NCBI GenBank assembly: GCA_050248595.1
Contig: JBFWSB010000017.1
Span: 1-25,851 of the forward strand
Source of the DNA: JAGWAZ01 sp050248595
Lineage (GTDB): Bacteria; Bacteroidota; Ignavibacteria; OLB7
Direction: 5' to 3'
Length of the DNA stretch: 25,851 nt
Shown: positions 8,390 through 16,553 of the stretch, one piece after another
How the letters are laid out: the number at the start of each line of letters is the position of its first letter
Numbering within the stretch: position 1 is the first letter of the stretch
The notes under the pieces: generated by a model
Told to the model about the DNA's origin: nothing
Databases searched by the model: none
The model's input: only the letters and a program-made list of their open reading frames with translations
Translations under genes and position numbers: made by a program

Positions 8390-9784
8390 ATGGTCAACGA
8401 CATTCACTCTCGTCTGAATCCGACTTCAGTTCAATCGATCTACTCCCCCTCATCTCTCGAAGAACTCTGTTCTATCGTTCGCTTGGCTGCTTCTGAAAAG
8501 AAATCCATTGCTGTTGCGGGAGGACGCCATGCGATGGGAGGCCAGCAGTTTGCCACGAATGGAGTTCTGATTGACACGCGCAACCTGAACCGAGTCCTTC
8601 ACTTCGATCAATCCTCCGGCATCGTTGAGGCTGAGGGTGGAATCTTCTGGCCAGAATTGATTGAGGAGCTTTCACGAAGGCAGGAGGGCGTTGCTGCACC
8701 CTGGGGAGTTTTGCAAACGCAGACTGGCGCAAGTCGCCTCAGCTTAGGGGGTGCGCTCTCAGCTAACATCCACGGACGAGGGTTGCAGCTCTCCCCTTTT
8801 GTGCAAGATGTTGAGTCGTTCGTGATAGTGATGGCCGACGGCAGACCAATTCGTTGTAGCAGAAGAGAACATTCGCAGCTCTTCTCTCTCGCAATTGGGG
8901 GCTATGGACTCTTCGGAATCATCTACTCAGTACAGCTCCGCCTGAAGCCGCGGCAGATCCTACAACGAGTTGTAGAACTTGCACCACTACAAGGGATTAT
9001 CAAACGATTTGAAGATCGCATTGCCAACGGTTTTCTCTACGGCGATTGGCAGTTTACTGTTGATGAGAAGAGTGATGACTTCCTTCAACGTGGCGTCTTT
9101 TCCTGTTATCATCCTCTCCCACCGGAGACACCGATCCCCATAAACCAGCAGGAACTCTCCGAAGATAACTGGATGGAACTCCTCTACTTAGCTCACACAG
9201 ATCGAGCGAAAGGATTCGAGAGATATGCAGACTACTATCTCTCCACAACTGGTCAGGTGTACTGGTCTGACCTTCACCAACTTGGTACATATCTCGACGA
9301 CTATCACAAAACTATAGACGTGATGGTGAAGGCTGAGCATCCTGGCTCGGAGATCATTACCGAGATATACGTCCCACGCGAGCGACTTGAAGATTTCTTG
9401 TGTGAAGTTGCGGATGATTTCCGCCGCAACAACGTTGTCCTGATCTACGGCACAGTCCGCCTAATTGAGGCTGAGAGAGAAACGTTCCTTCGATGGGCAA
9501 CCGAAGCCTTTGCTTGCGTTATCTTCAACCTCCACACTGAGCACTCCCCTGAAGGGATAGATCACTCAGCCAAAGCATTTCAGCGGTTGATTGATATGGC
9601 AATTATTAGAGGTGGCAGCTACTACCTTACCTACCATCGATTTGCGCGGAAAGATCAAGTAGTGGAATGCTATCCTCAGTTTGAAGAGTTCCTAAAGTTC
9701 AAACGGAAGTACGATCCAGAAGAGCGCTTTCAGAGTGATTGGTACGGGCACTATCGAACGATCTTTTCAGGAGTGATTGAATGA
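8390..9784 (+). CDS. FAD-dependent oxidase/dehydrogenase (FAD_binding_4, aldonolactone-oxidase-like)
   Basis: 464 residues, no signal peptide. The N-terminal half is a PCMH-type FAD domain. The pyrophosphate loop AVAGGRHAMGGQ is at about 41-52, and His47 sits where related oxidases attach FAD covalently. It continues with DTRNLNRVL, GASRLSLGGALSANIHGRG (about 113-131) and a GGYGLFGII segment. The C-terminal region ends FEEFLKFKRKYDPEERFQSD, the typical close of sugar-lactone and alditol oxidases and DprE1-like enzymes, where the substrate cap lies. The likely reaction is oxidation of a polyol, sugar or lactone with electrons passed to FAD; the substrate is not identifiable. The gene overlaps the methyltransferase gene by ATGA, so both probably act in one pathway. 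Confidence 0.9.
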   Translation: MVNDIHSRLNPTSVQSIYSPSSLEELCSIVRLAASEKKSIAVAGGRHAMGGQQFATNGVLIDTRNLNRVLHFDQSSGIVEAEGGIFWPELIEELSRRQEGVAAPWGVLQTQTGASRLSLGGALSANIHGRGLQLSPFVQDVESFVIVMADGRPIRCSRREHSQLFSLAIGGYGLFGIIYSVQLRLKPRQILQRVVELAPLQGIIKRFEDRIANGFLYGDWQFTVDEKSDDFLQRGVFSCYHPLPPETPIPINQQELSEDNWMELLYLAHTDRAKGFERYADYYLSTTGQVYWSDLHQLGTYLDDYHKTIDVMVKAEHPGSEIITEIYVPRERLEDFLCEVADDFRRNNVVLIYGTVRLIEAERETFLRWATEAFACVIFNLHTEHSPEGIDHSAKAFQRLIDMAIIRGGSYYLTYHRFARKDQVVECYPQFEEFLKFKRKYDPEERFQSDWYGHYRTIFSGVIE

Positions 9785-10689
9785 GAGAGAGAAGCCCGAG
9801 TGCTACGGCTCAGGTTGTGGCGCGTGGAGTGCTACTTACAGCAATGAATCCGGCATTCAAACACCTTCTTCCTGAGTCGGTTGCTCCGATAACAGCTACT
9901 CTACTACGAGAGTGTTCACGCAAAGGAGCACTCAGCACTCGGTTGATGTCGAACACTCTTTATCGTCGACTTCTATACATCGCAGAGCGATGTACAATTC
10001 CGGGCATTGCTCTCCACTACGTTTTGCGGAAGCGAAGCATAGAAGATGCTCTACGTATAGGAATCGCGTCAGGGGCAACGCAGGTAGTTGTGATTGGTGC
10101 TGGTTTCGACACGCTCGCCTTACGACTGGGAAATGAATTCCCTCACGTTCGATTTATTGAGATCGACCACCCAGCAACGCAGGAAGTGAAGCGAAAAGCT
10201 GTTAAGGGGAATAGTAGCATTCTCACTCCCCCAAACTTCCACTTCCTCTCAGTTGACCTCACCAAACGTTCGTTAGATATAGCCTTGAACAACTGCCCGG
10301 ACTTCCAACCGACAGCTCAAACTATTTTCATTGCCGAAGGCTTGACGATGTATCTGACATCGGATGAAGTTGCACTCCTCTTCAAAACACTTCGCGCAAA
10401 CGGATCGAACGGGAGCCGTATCATCTTCACATTTATGGAGAGAGATGCAAACGGAAAGGTGAACTTCCCCAGCGCAACCAGTTTTGTGAATCTCTGGTTG
10501 AAGCTAAAAGGAGAACCGTTCCAGTGGGGGATAAAACGAGAGGATGTAGAGAAGTGGCTCGACCAATTCGATATTGTGCTAAGTGAAATCGTCGACAGGG
10601 ATAGACTGCTACAACGCTATCTCCCCAACATTGCAGCGCAAACTACTCCTCCCGCCCGAGGAGAGTTCGTTTGTATTGCCGGGTGGTAG
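9781..10689 (+). CDS. Class I SAM-dependent methyltransferase, TIGR00027 / leucine carboxyl methyltransferase-like
   Basis: 302 residues. SAM-binding motif I is VVVIGAGFDTLALRL (about 102-116). EIDHPATQEVKRK (about 127-139) is the acidic end of strand 2 with the family-typical DHP. IAEGLTMYL (about 184-192) is the hallmark post-III motif of the LCM/TIGR00027 family. Members methylate carboxyl or hydroxyl groups on small molecules or proteins; bacterial substrates are mostly unknown. The ATG overlaps the oxidase stop (ATGA at 9781-9784), giving translational coupling. It ends 40 nt from the convergent lipoprotein gene, with no clear terminator between them. Confidence 0.9.
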   Translation: MRERSPSATAQVVARGVLLTAMNPAFKHLLPESVAPITATLLRECSRKGALSTRLMSNTLYRRLLYIAERCTIPGIALHYVLRKRSIEDALRIGIASGATQVVVIGAGFDTLALRLGNEFPHVRFIEIDHPATQEVKRKAVKGNSSILTPPNFHFLSVDLTKRSLDIALNNCPDFQPTAQTIFIAEGLTMYLTSDEVALLFKTLRANGSNGSRIIFTFMERDANGKVNFPSATSFVNLWLKLKGEPFQWGIKREDVEKWLDQFDIVLSEIVDRDRLLQRYLPNIAAQTTPPARGEFVCIAGW

Positions 10690-10728
10690 CAGCTACAGAC
10701 AAACACTGTCATCGAAGACCAAGTCTCC

Positions 10729-11001
10729 TTACTTCCGTGGCGTTGCCCCACACGCTTCCACTTCTTTTTTCAGGTTGTCGAGCGAAGCAAAAGCAGTCTC
10801 GAACGCTTGTTCGAAGGTTTTCCCTTCGGCTATGTACTTATCTCGCACACATGCACAAGCCTCACTTGTGTTATCGTAGCTGCTTTCCATCACCTCGGTA
10901 CACTTCACATAAAAGTCTGAAGTCTCATCCATGCTCCACTCATCAGAACAACCGGTAAAAAGAATGGTGGCGATTAATACAGTGAAATGGATTTTCATCA
11001 C
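10729..11001 (-). CDS. Small predicted lipoprotein, family unknown
   Basis: 90 residues. The N-terminus is a short signal ending in a lipobox-like LFTGC, with Cys18 as the lipidation site, followed by the acidic SDE. In Bacteroidota acidic residues after the lipid Cys can promote surface export; that is an inference here. The mature part (about 72 residues) is acidic, mostly helical, and holds four further cysteines (KC, ACAC, EAC), two in a C-x-C pair. I do not recognise the family. It lies 73 nt downstream of aroC on the same strand and may be co-transcribed, but nothing links it to chorismate synthesis. Confidence 0.75.
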   Translation of the reverse strand: MMKIHFTVLIATILFTGCSDEWSMDETSDFYVKCTEVMESSYDNTSEACACVRDKYIAEGKTFEQAFETAFASLDNLKKEVEACGATPRK

Positions 11002-11074
11002 GATGTTGTTTTTGGTTAACTATGAAAGACCCAATGCTACTTAATGGCTCGCGAAAAAATAGGGTGAGCTGACC

Positions 11075-12145
11075 TTAACTCCAAGCCTTGCTCTGCAACC
11101 ACATATCGGCCAAAACCAGTAAGGTCATTGCCTCAACAACGGGTAGGGCACGGATAACGATTGAAGGATCGTGGCGTCCGGTAATTGCATGTTCGATTGT
11201 CTCGCCTGATGTCGTTCCGTGAGTCTGCTCTTTTGCAATTGAAGATGGTGGCTTAAAGGCTACACGAAATTCAATCGGCATTCCGTTCGAGATTCCCCCC
11301 TGCACTCCACCTGAGTTGTTTGTGGTAGTGCGGAGTGCTCCGCCACCTTCACTCCACTGATCGTTGTTCTCAGAACCACGCCGATTAGCCACAGCAAACC
11401 CTGCCCCCATCTCAAAACCGGTAGCTCCGTTTATCGACATCATTGCAGACCCGAGTACGCTGTTCAGCTTGCGGTAGATCGGTTCGCCGAGGCCAGCCTC
11501 CACACCCTCAACGTGTATGGAGACAATCCCCCCAGTGGAATCTCCTTCGGCTCGCAGTTGCTCAAGATACTCAGCCATCTTCCCCTCTACTTCAGGATCA
11601 TCACATCGAACAGGTGAGGTGTAGATCTTGTCGGCATGCATCTCTTCAAGCGTTCGCGTCGTTTGGATTGAGCCGAGTGTTGTCACAGCCCCCTTCACTG
11701 AAATGCTCGTCTTCTCAGCAAGTACCATCCGCGCTACTGATCCGCCAATCACTCTCGCAAGTGTCTCGCGTGCAGAGCTTCTCCCACCTCCCCGGTGGTC
11801 GCGAACGCCATACTTCTGTTGATAGGTATAGTCAGCATGTGAGGGACGATAGAGGTCTTTCAAGAGAGAATAATCCTTTGACCGCTGATCTTGGTTCCGC
11901 ACAATCACGGCAATAGGAGTGCCGAGAGTGACACCTTCAAAAACTCCACTCAGCACTTCTGGCTCATCCAACTCATTCCTCTCGGTAGTGTAGGCCTGAC
12001 CCGGTCTACGCCGAGCAAGGTCTCTCCGCAACATCTCCAAATCGAACGGAACCCCTGCCGGACACCCATCAACCACAGCCCCAACAGCCACCCCATGCGA
12101 TTCCCCAAACGTCGTTAACCGAAATGCGTTGCCGAAGGTATTCAT
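11075..12145 (-). CDS. aroC: Chorismate synthase
   Basis: 356 residues from ATG 12145. It converts 5-enolpyruvylshikimate-3-phosphate to chorismate, the last shikimate step, using reduced FMN in the cytoplasm. Visible signatures are FGESHG near the N-terminus, RPSHADYTYQQKYGVRDHRG followed by GGRSSARET, NNSGGVQGGISNGMPI, and GRHDPSIVIRALPVVEAM near the C-terminus. The length is normal. An in-frame upstream extension to 12220 would add a His-Thr repeat encoded by CA-rich DNA with no family homology, so I chose the internal ATG that begins MNTFGNAFRLTTFGESHG. It lies downstream of aroQ and the four-helix-bundle gene in the same direction. Its product feeds the MqnA half of the fusion at 18-20 kb. 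Confidence 0.97.
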   Translation of the reverse strand: MNTFGNAFRLTTFGESHGVAVGAVVDGCPAGVPFDLEMLRRDLARRRPGQAYTTERNELDEPEVLSGVFEGVTLGTPIAVIVRNQDQRSKDYSLLKDLYRPSHADYTYQQKYGVRDHRGGGRSSARETLARVIGGSVARMVLAEKTSISVKGAVTTLGSIQTTRTLEEMHADKIYTSPVRCDDPEVEGKMAEYLEQLRAEGDSTGGIVSIHVEGVEAGLGEPIYRKLNSVLGSAMMSINGATGFEMGAGFAVANRRGSENNDQWSEGGGALRTTTNNSGGVQGGISNGMPIEFRVAFKPPSSIAKEQTHGTTSGETIEHAITGRHDPSIVIRALPVVEAMTLLVLADMWLQSKAWS

Positions 12146-12148
12146 GTT

Positions 12149-12194
12149 GAGTGTATGAGTTCGTGAGTGTGTATGTGTATGAGTATTGGTTGTT
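12149..12194. repeat. GT-rich arm of an imperfect inverted repeat, next to the aroC start
   Basis: The plus strand reads as a GT/ATGAG-rich stretch. AGTGTATGAGTT at 12150-12161 is exactly complementary in orientation to 12655-12666. The rest of the arm aligns with the other arm with small gaps. It ends 3 nt before the aroC ATG, so pairing in the mRNA would bury the aroC start. Confidence 0.7.
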
Positions 12195-12235
12195 AAAAGG
12201 GTACGAGATGTCTTTATCAAACGTTGAACAAAATC

Positions 12236-12601
12236 CTACGCTGACCCGAGTCTCCCTACTAAGCTGCTAATCATTCGTGATAGCTCTTCGGATTCTTTGT
12301 AGAGTAATGTGAATTCATCTTGCTCAAGATATTGAAGATCCAGAGCTATATACAGGCATGTTTGAACTTCAGCAAGTGAGCCGTGGGCAATTAATAGGAA
12401 GCGTCTAAACTCTCGTTTCGATCTACGTCCGAATCCTTCAGCAATATTTAATGGAACCGAGAGAACAGCACGGCGCAGTTGGTCACGCAAAGCAAAATCT
12501 CTCACAAACAGATCGCGACTTGATGCACGATAGACAGCCGTTGAAAGTGAGCGGCCTCGCTTCCATATAAGCAGGTCTTCAAAAGACTTAATAAGGGGCA
12601 T
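12236..12601 (-). CDS. Four-helix-bundle protein (23S rRNA intervening-sequence protein family)
   Basis: 121 residues from ATG 12601, which has GGTGGAGA seven bases upstream; an upstream in-frame ATG at 12637 would add a Cys/Trp-rich stretch that does not fit. The family (TIGR02436/PF05635) is recognised by IWKRG near the start, SVPLNIAEGFGRRSKREF in the middle, and FLLIAHGSLAEVQTCL. Members form small helical bundles. They were first found in insertions within 23S rRNA, but most are scattered single genes of unknown function; relatives (bAvd) assist diversity-generating retroelements. No reverse transcriptase or rRNA is nearby. The gene interrupts the aro cluster between aroQ and aroC and is flanked by imperfect inverted repeats, which suggests it arrived as an insertion. 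Confidence 0.9.
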   Translation of the reverse strand: MPLIKSFEDLLIWKRGRSLSTAVYRASSRDLFVRDFALRDQLRRAVLSVPLNIAEGFGRRSKREFRRFLLIAHGSLAEVQTCLYIALDLQYLEQDEFTLLYKESEELSRMISSLVGRLGSA

Positions 12602-12623
12602 ACAAATTCTCCACCAGGGTGTG

Positions 12624-12667
12624 CAACAACAACTCATTCACTCATATACTCTCAAACTCATACACTG
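12624..12667. repeat. CA-rich arm of the same imperfect inverted repeat
   Basis: The plus strand has AACTCATACACT at 12655-12666, the exact reverse complement of 12150-12161, plus further CTCATATACT/CTCATTCACT blocks matching the other arm imperfectly. It lies between the aroQ stop and the four-helix-bundle gene start. Confidence 0.7.
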
Positions 12668-12678
12668 ATAAACAAACT

Positions 12679-13107
12679 CTACGAACTCAAATACAGAATC
12701 GCTAACACATATCCTACCCAGCCTAATCCTTCGATTTTTCCGACGCAGGCTCCGGCGGTGACGGAGTGGTGGCGGAATTCTTCGCGGGCTTGGGTGTTGG
12801 AGATGTGGACTTCTACAACGGGAATTTCGATAGCACTGATTGCGTCGCGGATTGCGTAGGAGTAGTGGGAGTATGAGCCGGGATTGATAACAACGCCGTC
12901 GGCTTCCCAGTCGTAGCGGAGCGAGTGGAGAAGGTCGATAATCTCCCCTTCGCTGTTCGATTGGTGGAACTGTAGTTCGACTTCCGACTCTCGGATAGCC
13001 TTTCGGATTTTCACTTCAATGTGGGCGAGAGTGTCGTGCCCATATATCTCAGGTTCTCTAACGCCGAGAAGGTTCAGGTTTGGGCCGTTGATAACTGCAA
13101 TCTTCAT
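12679..13107 (-). CDS. aroQ: Type II 3-dehydroquinate dehydratase
   Basis: 142 residues. It dehydrates 3-dehydroquinate to 3-dehydroshikimate (shikimate step 3); family members are dodecamers. All key motifs are present: NGPNLNLLGVREPEIYG with the lid Arg17 and catalytic Tyr22, FHQSNSEGEIID, INPGSYSHYS with Asn75 and His81, and EVHISN...REEFRHHS with His101 and Arg112. The start at 13107 overlaps the aroKB stop (ATGA at 13107-13104), indicating translational coupling. A longer in-frame version running back to 13251 lies wholly inside aroKB and lacks family homology, so I reject it. Confidence 0.97.
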   Translation of the reverse strand: MKIAVINGPNLNLLGVREPEIYGHDTLAHIEVKIRKAIRESEVELQFHQSNSEGEIIDLLHSLRYDWEADGVVINPGSYSHYSYAIRDAISAIEIPVVEVHISNTQAREEFRHHSVTAGACVGKIEGLGWVGYVLAILYLSS

Positions 13108-14756
13108 GATAACGTTCTCCGGTGATAGTCGTCGATCAGTTTCCACGCTTCTTCTATTGCTTTCGGAATTGATTCCTCGGAAAATCCGCCACGAATCATC
13201 CAGCCAGTTCCGGCTTTGCCTATTGGAAGGACAAAGCGAACGAGGAACCACTTGGTCTTTTTGTCCTTCTGCATCTTCTTGATAATCTCCTCTACCTCTG
13301 GCCGCTCTCCGTCAGGATTTGTTAGGGGAAGAACTCTCTTAACAATCTCTTCGGTACGCTCACTCCATTCTTTTTGCTGTTTGCCACCAGATCCACCATC
13401 TTCTGAAGATGCCAACTTTGTGACGGCAATCATCCCAAAGGCTACGGCCTCTCCGTGAGTCCAGACGCCGGGAGCAGCAGCTTCCAAGGCATGTGCAAAG
13501 GTATGACCGAAGTTGAGAAGTGCCCGCTGGTTATTGTCGTAGACATCATCACCAATCACATCCAACTTCGTAGCAATGCTCATCCTGATAACTTCATCAA
13601 CCGTTGCAGGTATCTTCCCTTCAAGCACATCGGGGAGAGCATCTTGTACCAAATCACTCAACACCTTTGAACTGACAATCCCCATCTTCATCGACTCTAC
13701 AAGACCAGAACGAAGCTCTCGATGGGGAAGAGTCCGAAGAAATGCAGGGCAGATAAGGACTCGCTCAGGCTGACTGAATGTCCCAACAAGGTTCCGCACA
13801 TCGGAAGCATTGATCGCCGTCTTCCCCCCTACCGAGGCATCTACCATCGCCAGAAGAGAGGTTGGCATCGCAAAGGATCGTATCCCACGCATATAGATCG
13901 AGGCCACAAACCCAGCCAAATCAGTTATCACTCCTCCACCAAACCCAAGGATGCAATCTTCGCGACTGATGCCGTGGCTTGCTATCTCTTCAACAAGCTG
14001 TTCAACGACGGCAAACGATTTACTCTCTTCTCCCGGGTCAACAACCCGCACAACACCCTTCGATCCTGCAAGCCGTTTCAGCAGTTCGGGATAGTGGTGA
14101 GCTATATTGCTATCGGTGATGATGAAGGACCGAGTGAGGCGTGTGGCCAACCTGTATGCTCGAATCGCAGACCAGGGGGAACGATAGGCTCGAATGCGAG
14201 ACGTAACCCCGTCGAATTTGGCGTCGATCTTCCAAGAAGATGTGTGAAAGCGGTGTAGCCTCTGCACAATCTCATCAACTATCTCCTGCGGATTCCCCCT
14301 CGCATCTATAAGCAAGTCGTGATCGGCGTATGCTTCGCTTCGCTCAGCTCGAAGCCGCAACCAATCTTTTGCTGGATCACTTTCCGAAAGCAGGGGACGC
14401 TCTTCAGAGTGGGCAAGTCGTTGCACCGCAGTCCTTGAATCTACATCGAGGTAAATGCGCAGGCCAGACGATCTCATCAGGTCACGGTTGCGAGGATCAA
14501 CCACACTCCCTCCACCAGTCGCCACAACCAGTTGCTCACGAAACTTTGTCGTTCGCACCAATTCTTCAACTGCCTCGGCCTCAAGTTTACGGAAGTAGTC
14601 TTCTCCCTTTCGGCGAAAAATTTGATCGACGCTCTCTTTAGCCTTCTCCTCCACCATTCGATCTATGTCAACAAATTGTCCGTTTCGTCGCTCGGCGAGA
14701 ATTGTCCCAAGAGTCGACTTTCCACTCCCTGATGGTCCTACAAGCCAGAGTATCAT
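13104..14756 (-). CDS. aroKB: Shikimate kinase / 3-dehydroquinate synthase fusion (AroK-AroB)
   Basis: 550 residues, two enzymes in one chain. Residues 1-170 are shikimate kinase: Walker A GPSGSGKST (7-15), the shikimate-binding Asp motif VDIDRM (29-34), GGGSVV (81-86) and the lid-region RPLL (120-123). Residues ~185-545 are 3-dehydroquinate synthase: NAD-binding GFGGGVITDLAGF (271-283), MVDASVGGKTAIN (304-316), SGLVESMKMG (350-359) with the metal-ligand Glu, and zinc ligands in NFGHTFAHALE (His418) and WTHGEAVAFGM (His434). They catalyse shikimate steps 5 and 2, so the product of one is not the substrate of the other. The ATG overlaps the hemL stop and the TGA overlaps the aroQ ATG, forming a tight hemL-aroKB-aroQ operon. 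Both halves keep their key residues. Confidence 0.96.
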   Translation of the reverse strand: MILWLVGPSGSGKSTLGTILAERRNGQFVDIDRMVEEKAKESVDQIFRRKGEDYFRKLEAEAVEELVRTTKFREQLVVATGGGSVVDPRNRDLMRSSGLRIYLDVDSRTAVQRLAHSEERPLLSESDPAKDWLRLRAERSEAYADHDLLIDARGNPQEIVDEIVQRLHRFHTSSWKIDAKFDGVTSRIRAYRSPWSAIRAYRLATRLTRSFIITDSNIAHHYPELLKRLAGSKGVVRVVDPGEESKSFAVVEQLVEEIASHGISREDCILGFGGGVITDLAGFVASIYMRGIRSFAMPTSLLAMVDASVGGKTAINASDVRNLVGTFSQPERVLICPAFLRTLPHRELRSGLVESMKMGIVSSKVLSDLVQDALPDVLEGKIPATVDEVIRMSIATKLDVIGDDVYDNNQRALLNFGHTFAHALEAAAPGVWTHGEAVAFGMIAVTKLASSEDGGSGGKQQKEWSERTEEIVKRVLPLTNPDGERPEVEEIIKKMQKDKKTKWFLVRFVLPIGKAGTGWMIRGGFSEESIPKAIEEAWKLIDDYHRRTLS

Positions 14757-16066
14757 AGTCGTGCAAGTTCAGATAGAACAGAATCGGCTGCTTCGAGAGT
14801 TGATTGAATATCTTCATCTGCGTGGGTGGCTGAGAGGAACCACGCCTCGAACTGCGAAGGTGGAAGATAGATTCCACGATTGAGCATACCGTGAAAGAAA
14901 CGAGCGAAAAGTGCCGTGTCGCTCGCAACAGCACTCGTGTAGTTCTGGACAGGTTCGCGAGTGAAGAAAAGGGTCAGCATCGATCCAACCCGATTAATAA
15001 CCCCCGGAAGGTTATAGTTCTCAATCATTCTTTTCAGCTCAAACTCCACCGTTGCCCCTTTCTCCTCAAGGCTTGGATAAGGATCATCTTCAATCAGAGC
15101 ACGAAGTGTGGCAAGTCCGGCAGAGACTGCCATTGGATTTCCTGAGAGAGTCCCTGCTTGGTAAACCGGGCCGACTGGAGAAACACATTCCATGATTTCT
15201 CTCCTCCCACCATATGCCCCAACTGGCAATCCTCCACCAATGATTTTCCCATATGTATACATGTCTGGAATCACATTGTAGATTGAGGCGGCTCCACTCA
15301 AAGCAACGCGGAATCCAGTCATTACTTCGTCGAAGATCAACAGACTCCCCTCAGCCAAACAAAGTTCACGCAGAGCAGTGAGGAATTCAGGTGTCGATGG
15401 AACAACACCCATGTTTCCCCCAATCGGCTCGATAATCACCGCAGCAATATCACCTCGATGTTCAGCGAAGAGACTGCGAACAGAATCAATGTTGTTGAAC
15501 TCTGCCACGAGTGTGTCGGCAGCAGTGCCGGGAGTAACTCCGGGAGAGTTTGGCTCACCTAACGTCAACAATCCGCTCCCAGCCTTGATAAGGAATGAAT
15601 CGCCGTGACCGTGGTAGCACCCTTCGAATTTGATGATTTTATTCCGCCCTGTATACCCACGGGCAACTCTGACTGCCGACATTGTCGCCTCGGTTCCACT
15701 TGAGACAAGGCGAACCATATCAAGTCCGGGAATCAGCGTAGTCAACAATTCTGCAATCTCTACTTCGGCTTCTGACGGGGCGCCGAAGCTTGTGGCCAGT
15801 TCAAGTTGACCTCGCAAACTCTTTAGCACACGCTCATCACCATGACCTAAAATAAATGGTCCCCATGACCCCACGTAGTCGATGTAGTGGTTGCCGTCAA
15901 CGTCAGTCATACGGCAACCCTTTGCTGAGGCAAAGAAGATTGGTTCTCCGCCAACCCCACCGAAGGCTCTCGCAGGTGAGTTCACACCGCCGGGAATTAC
16001 TTGTTGAGCACGGGAGAACAAATTTTGGCTTGTAGTTACCCTTCCACTTCTATCTGTTTTCGTCAT
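14753..16066 (-). CDS. hemL: Glutamate-1-semialdehyde 2,1-aminomutase
   Basis: 437 residues. It converts glutamate-1-semialdehyde to 5-aminolevulinate with PLP/PMP, the second step of the C5 route to heme and other tetrapyrroles, in the cytoplasm. Motifs: IPGGVNSPARAF (24-35), SSGTEATMSA (122-131), GCYHGHGD (149-156), IFDEVMTGFR (244-253) and the PLP lysine in YGKIIGGGLPVGA (Lys274). Length and motif order match HemL rather than acetylornithine or GABA aminotransferases. It is first in a four-nt-overlap operon with aroKB and aroQ, so its promoter should lie in 16067-16550. The ATG is directly preceded by GAAGG, too close for a good ribosome-binding site. Confidence 0.97.
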   Translation of the reverse strand: MTKTDRSGRVTTSQNLFSRAQQVIPGGVNSPARAFGGVGGEPIFFASAKGCRMTDVDGNHYIDYVGSWGPFILGHGDERVLKSLRGQLELATSFGAPSEAEVEIAELLTTLIPGLDMVRLVSSGTEATMSAVRVARGYTGRNKIIKFEGCYHGHGDSFLIKAGSGLLTLGEPNSPGVTPGTAADTLVAEFNNIDSVRSLFAEHRGDIAAVIIEPIGGNMGVVPSTPEFLTALRELCLAEGSLLIFDEVMTGFRVALSGAASIYNVIPDMYTYGKIIGGGLPVGAYGGRREIMECVSPVGPVYQAGTLSGNPMAVSAGLATLRALIEDDPYPSLEEKGATVEFELKRMIENYNLPGVINRVGSMLTLFFTREPVQNYTSAVASDTALFARFFHGMLNRGIYLPPSQFEAWFLSATHADEDIQSTLEAADSVLSELARL

Positions 16067-16553
16067 CCTTCAAATCTCATTTAGGCTGTTAGTCAACTTC
16101 AACTGGCGCGGAAGGTGATCTTCAAGCTATGCAGGTGGATAGGTAAAACCACCTCATTTCTAAAATGCCACCCGCAATCGGACAAAACGGAAGTACGAGA
16201 GAACTCAGGAAACATTCTCCACCCCATCGTGTTATGCCCTCCGTTTGATGATACAAACTTCCGTCAAGAAAAATTTCTTCAACCTAACAACTCTTACGGT
16301 TTCTTGCCGATGCGATTCGTGTCTAATAGAGAAAAGGAGTTGATCCATCTATATCATTCCCGTAAATTATTCGCCTATGCTTTGTTTGCTGTGTCTGCTA
16401 TCAACGCTGAGACGAGCGGGGTAATTCCCATTAGAGTTATCGGTTACTCTACAATGATTCAATACTGATAGTTCATTTTTCGTCCTAACGGCTATCGCGT
16501 AGCCAATGTTAACGCAAGATTTTTATGAATTCACAGATATCGAGGTATCTCTT
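16067..16553. other. 487-nt divergent region between hemL and the haloperoxidase gene
   Basis: It should carry promoters for both flanking genes. A GTG-started plus-strand frame (16115-16468) has no recognisable family or signal and I leave it uncalled. A small hairpin, GGCTA (16490-16494) with TAGCC (16500-16504), lies about 50 nt before the haloperoxidase ATG. I found no exact TAnnTTTG box. Confidence 0.5.

Noticed and set aside
8159..8407. 82-residue minus-strand frame before the oxidase gene
   Set aside because: It has a GTG start, no recognisable family and no ribosome-binding site, and it overlaps the oxidase start.
12146..12220. In-frame 25-residue His-Thr-rich extension of aroC
   Set aside because: It is encoded by the CA/GT-rich repeat arm, has no family homology, and the internal ATG at 12145 gives the normal chorismate synthase N-terminus.
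12602..12637. Longer start of the four-helix-bundle gene
   Set aside because: It would add an unusual Cys/Trp-rich dozen residues; ATG 12601 has a proper GGTGGAGA upstream and fits the family.
13108..13251. Longer aroQ start
   Set aside because: The added 48 residues lie inside aroKB, and the family begins at MKIAVINGPNLNLLG, whose ATG overlaps the aroKB stop.
16115..16468. 117-residue plus-strand frame between hemL and the haloperoxidase gene
   Set aside because: It has a GTG start, no family signal and unremarkable composition in an AT-rich divergent promoter region.
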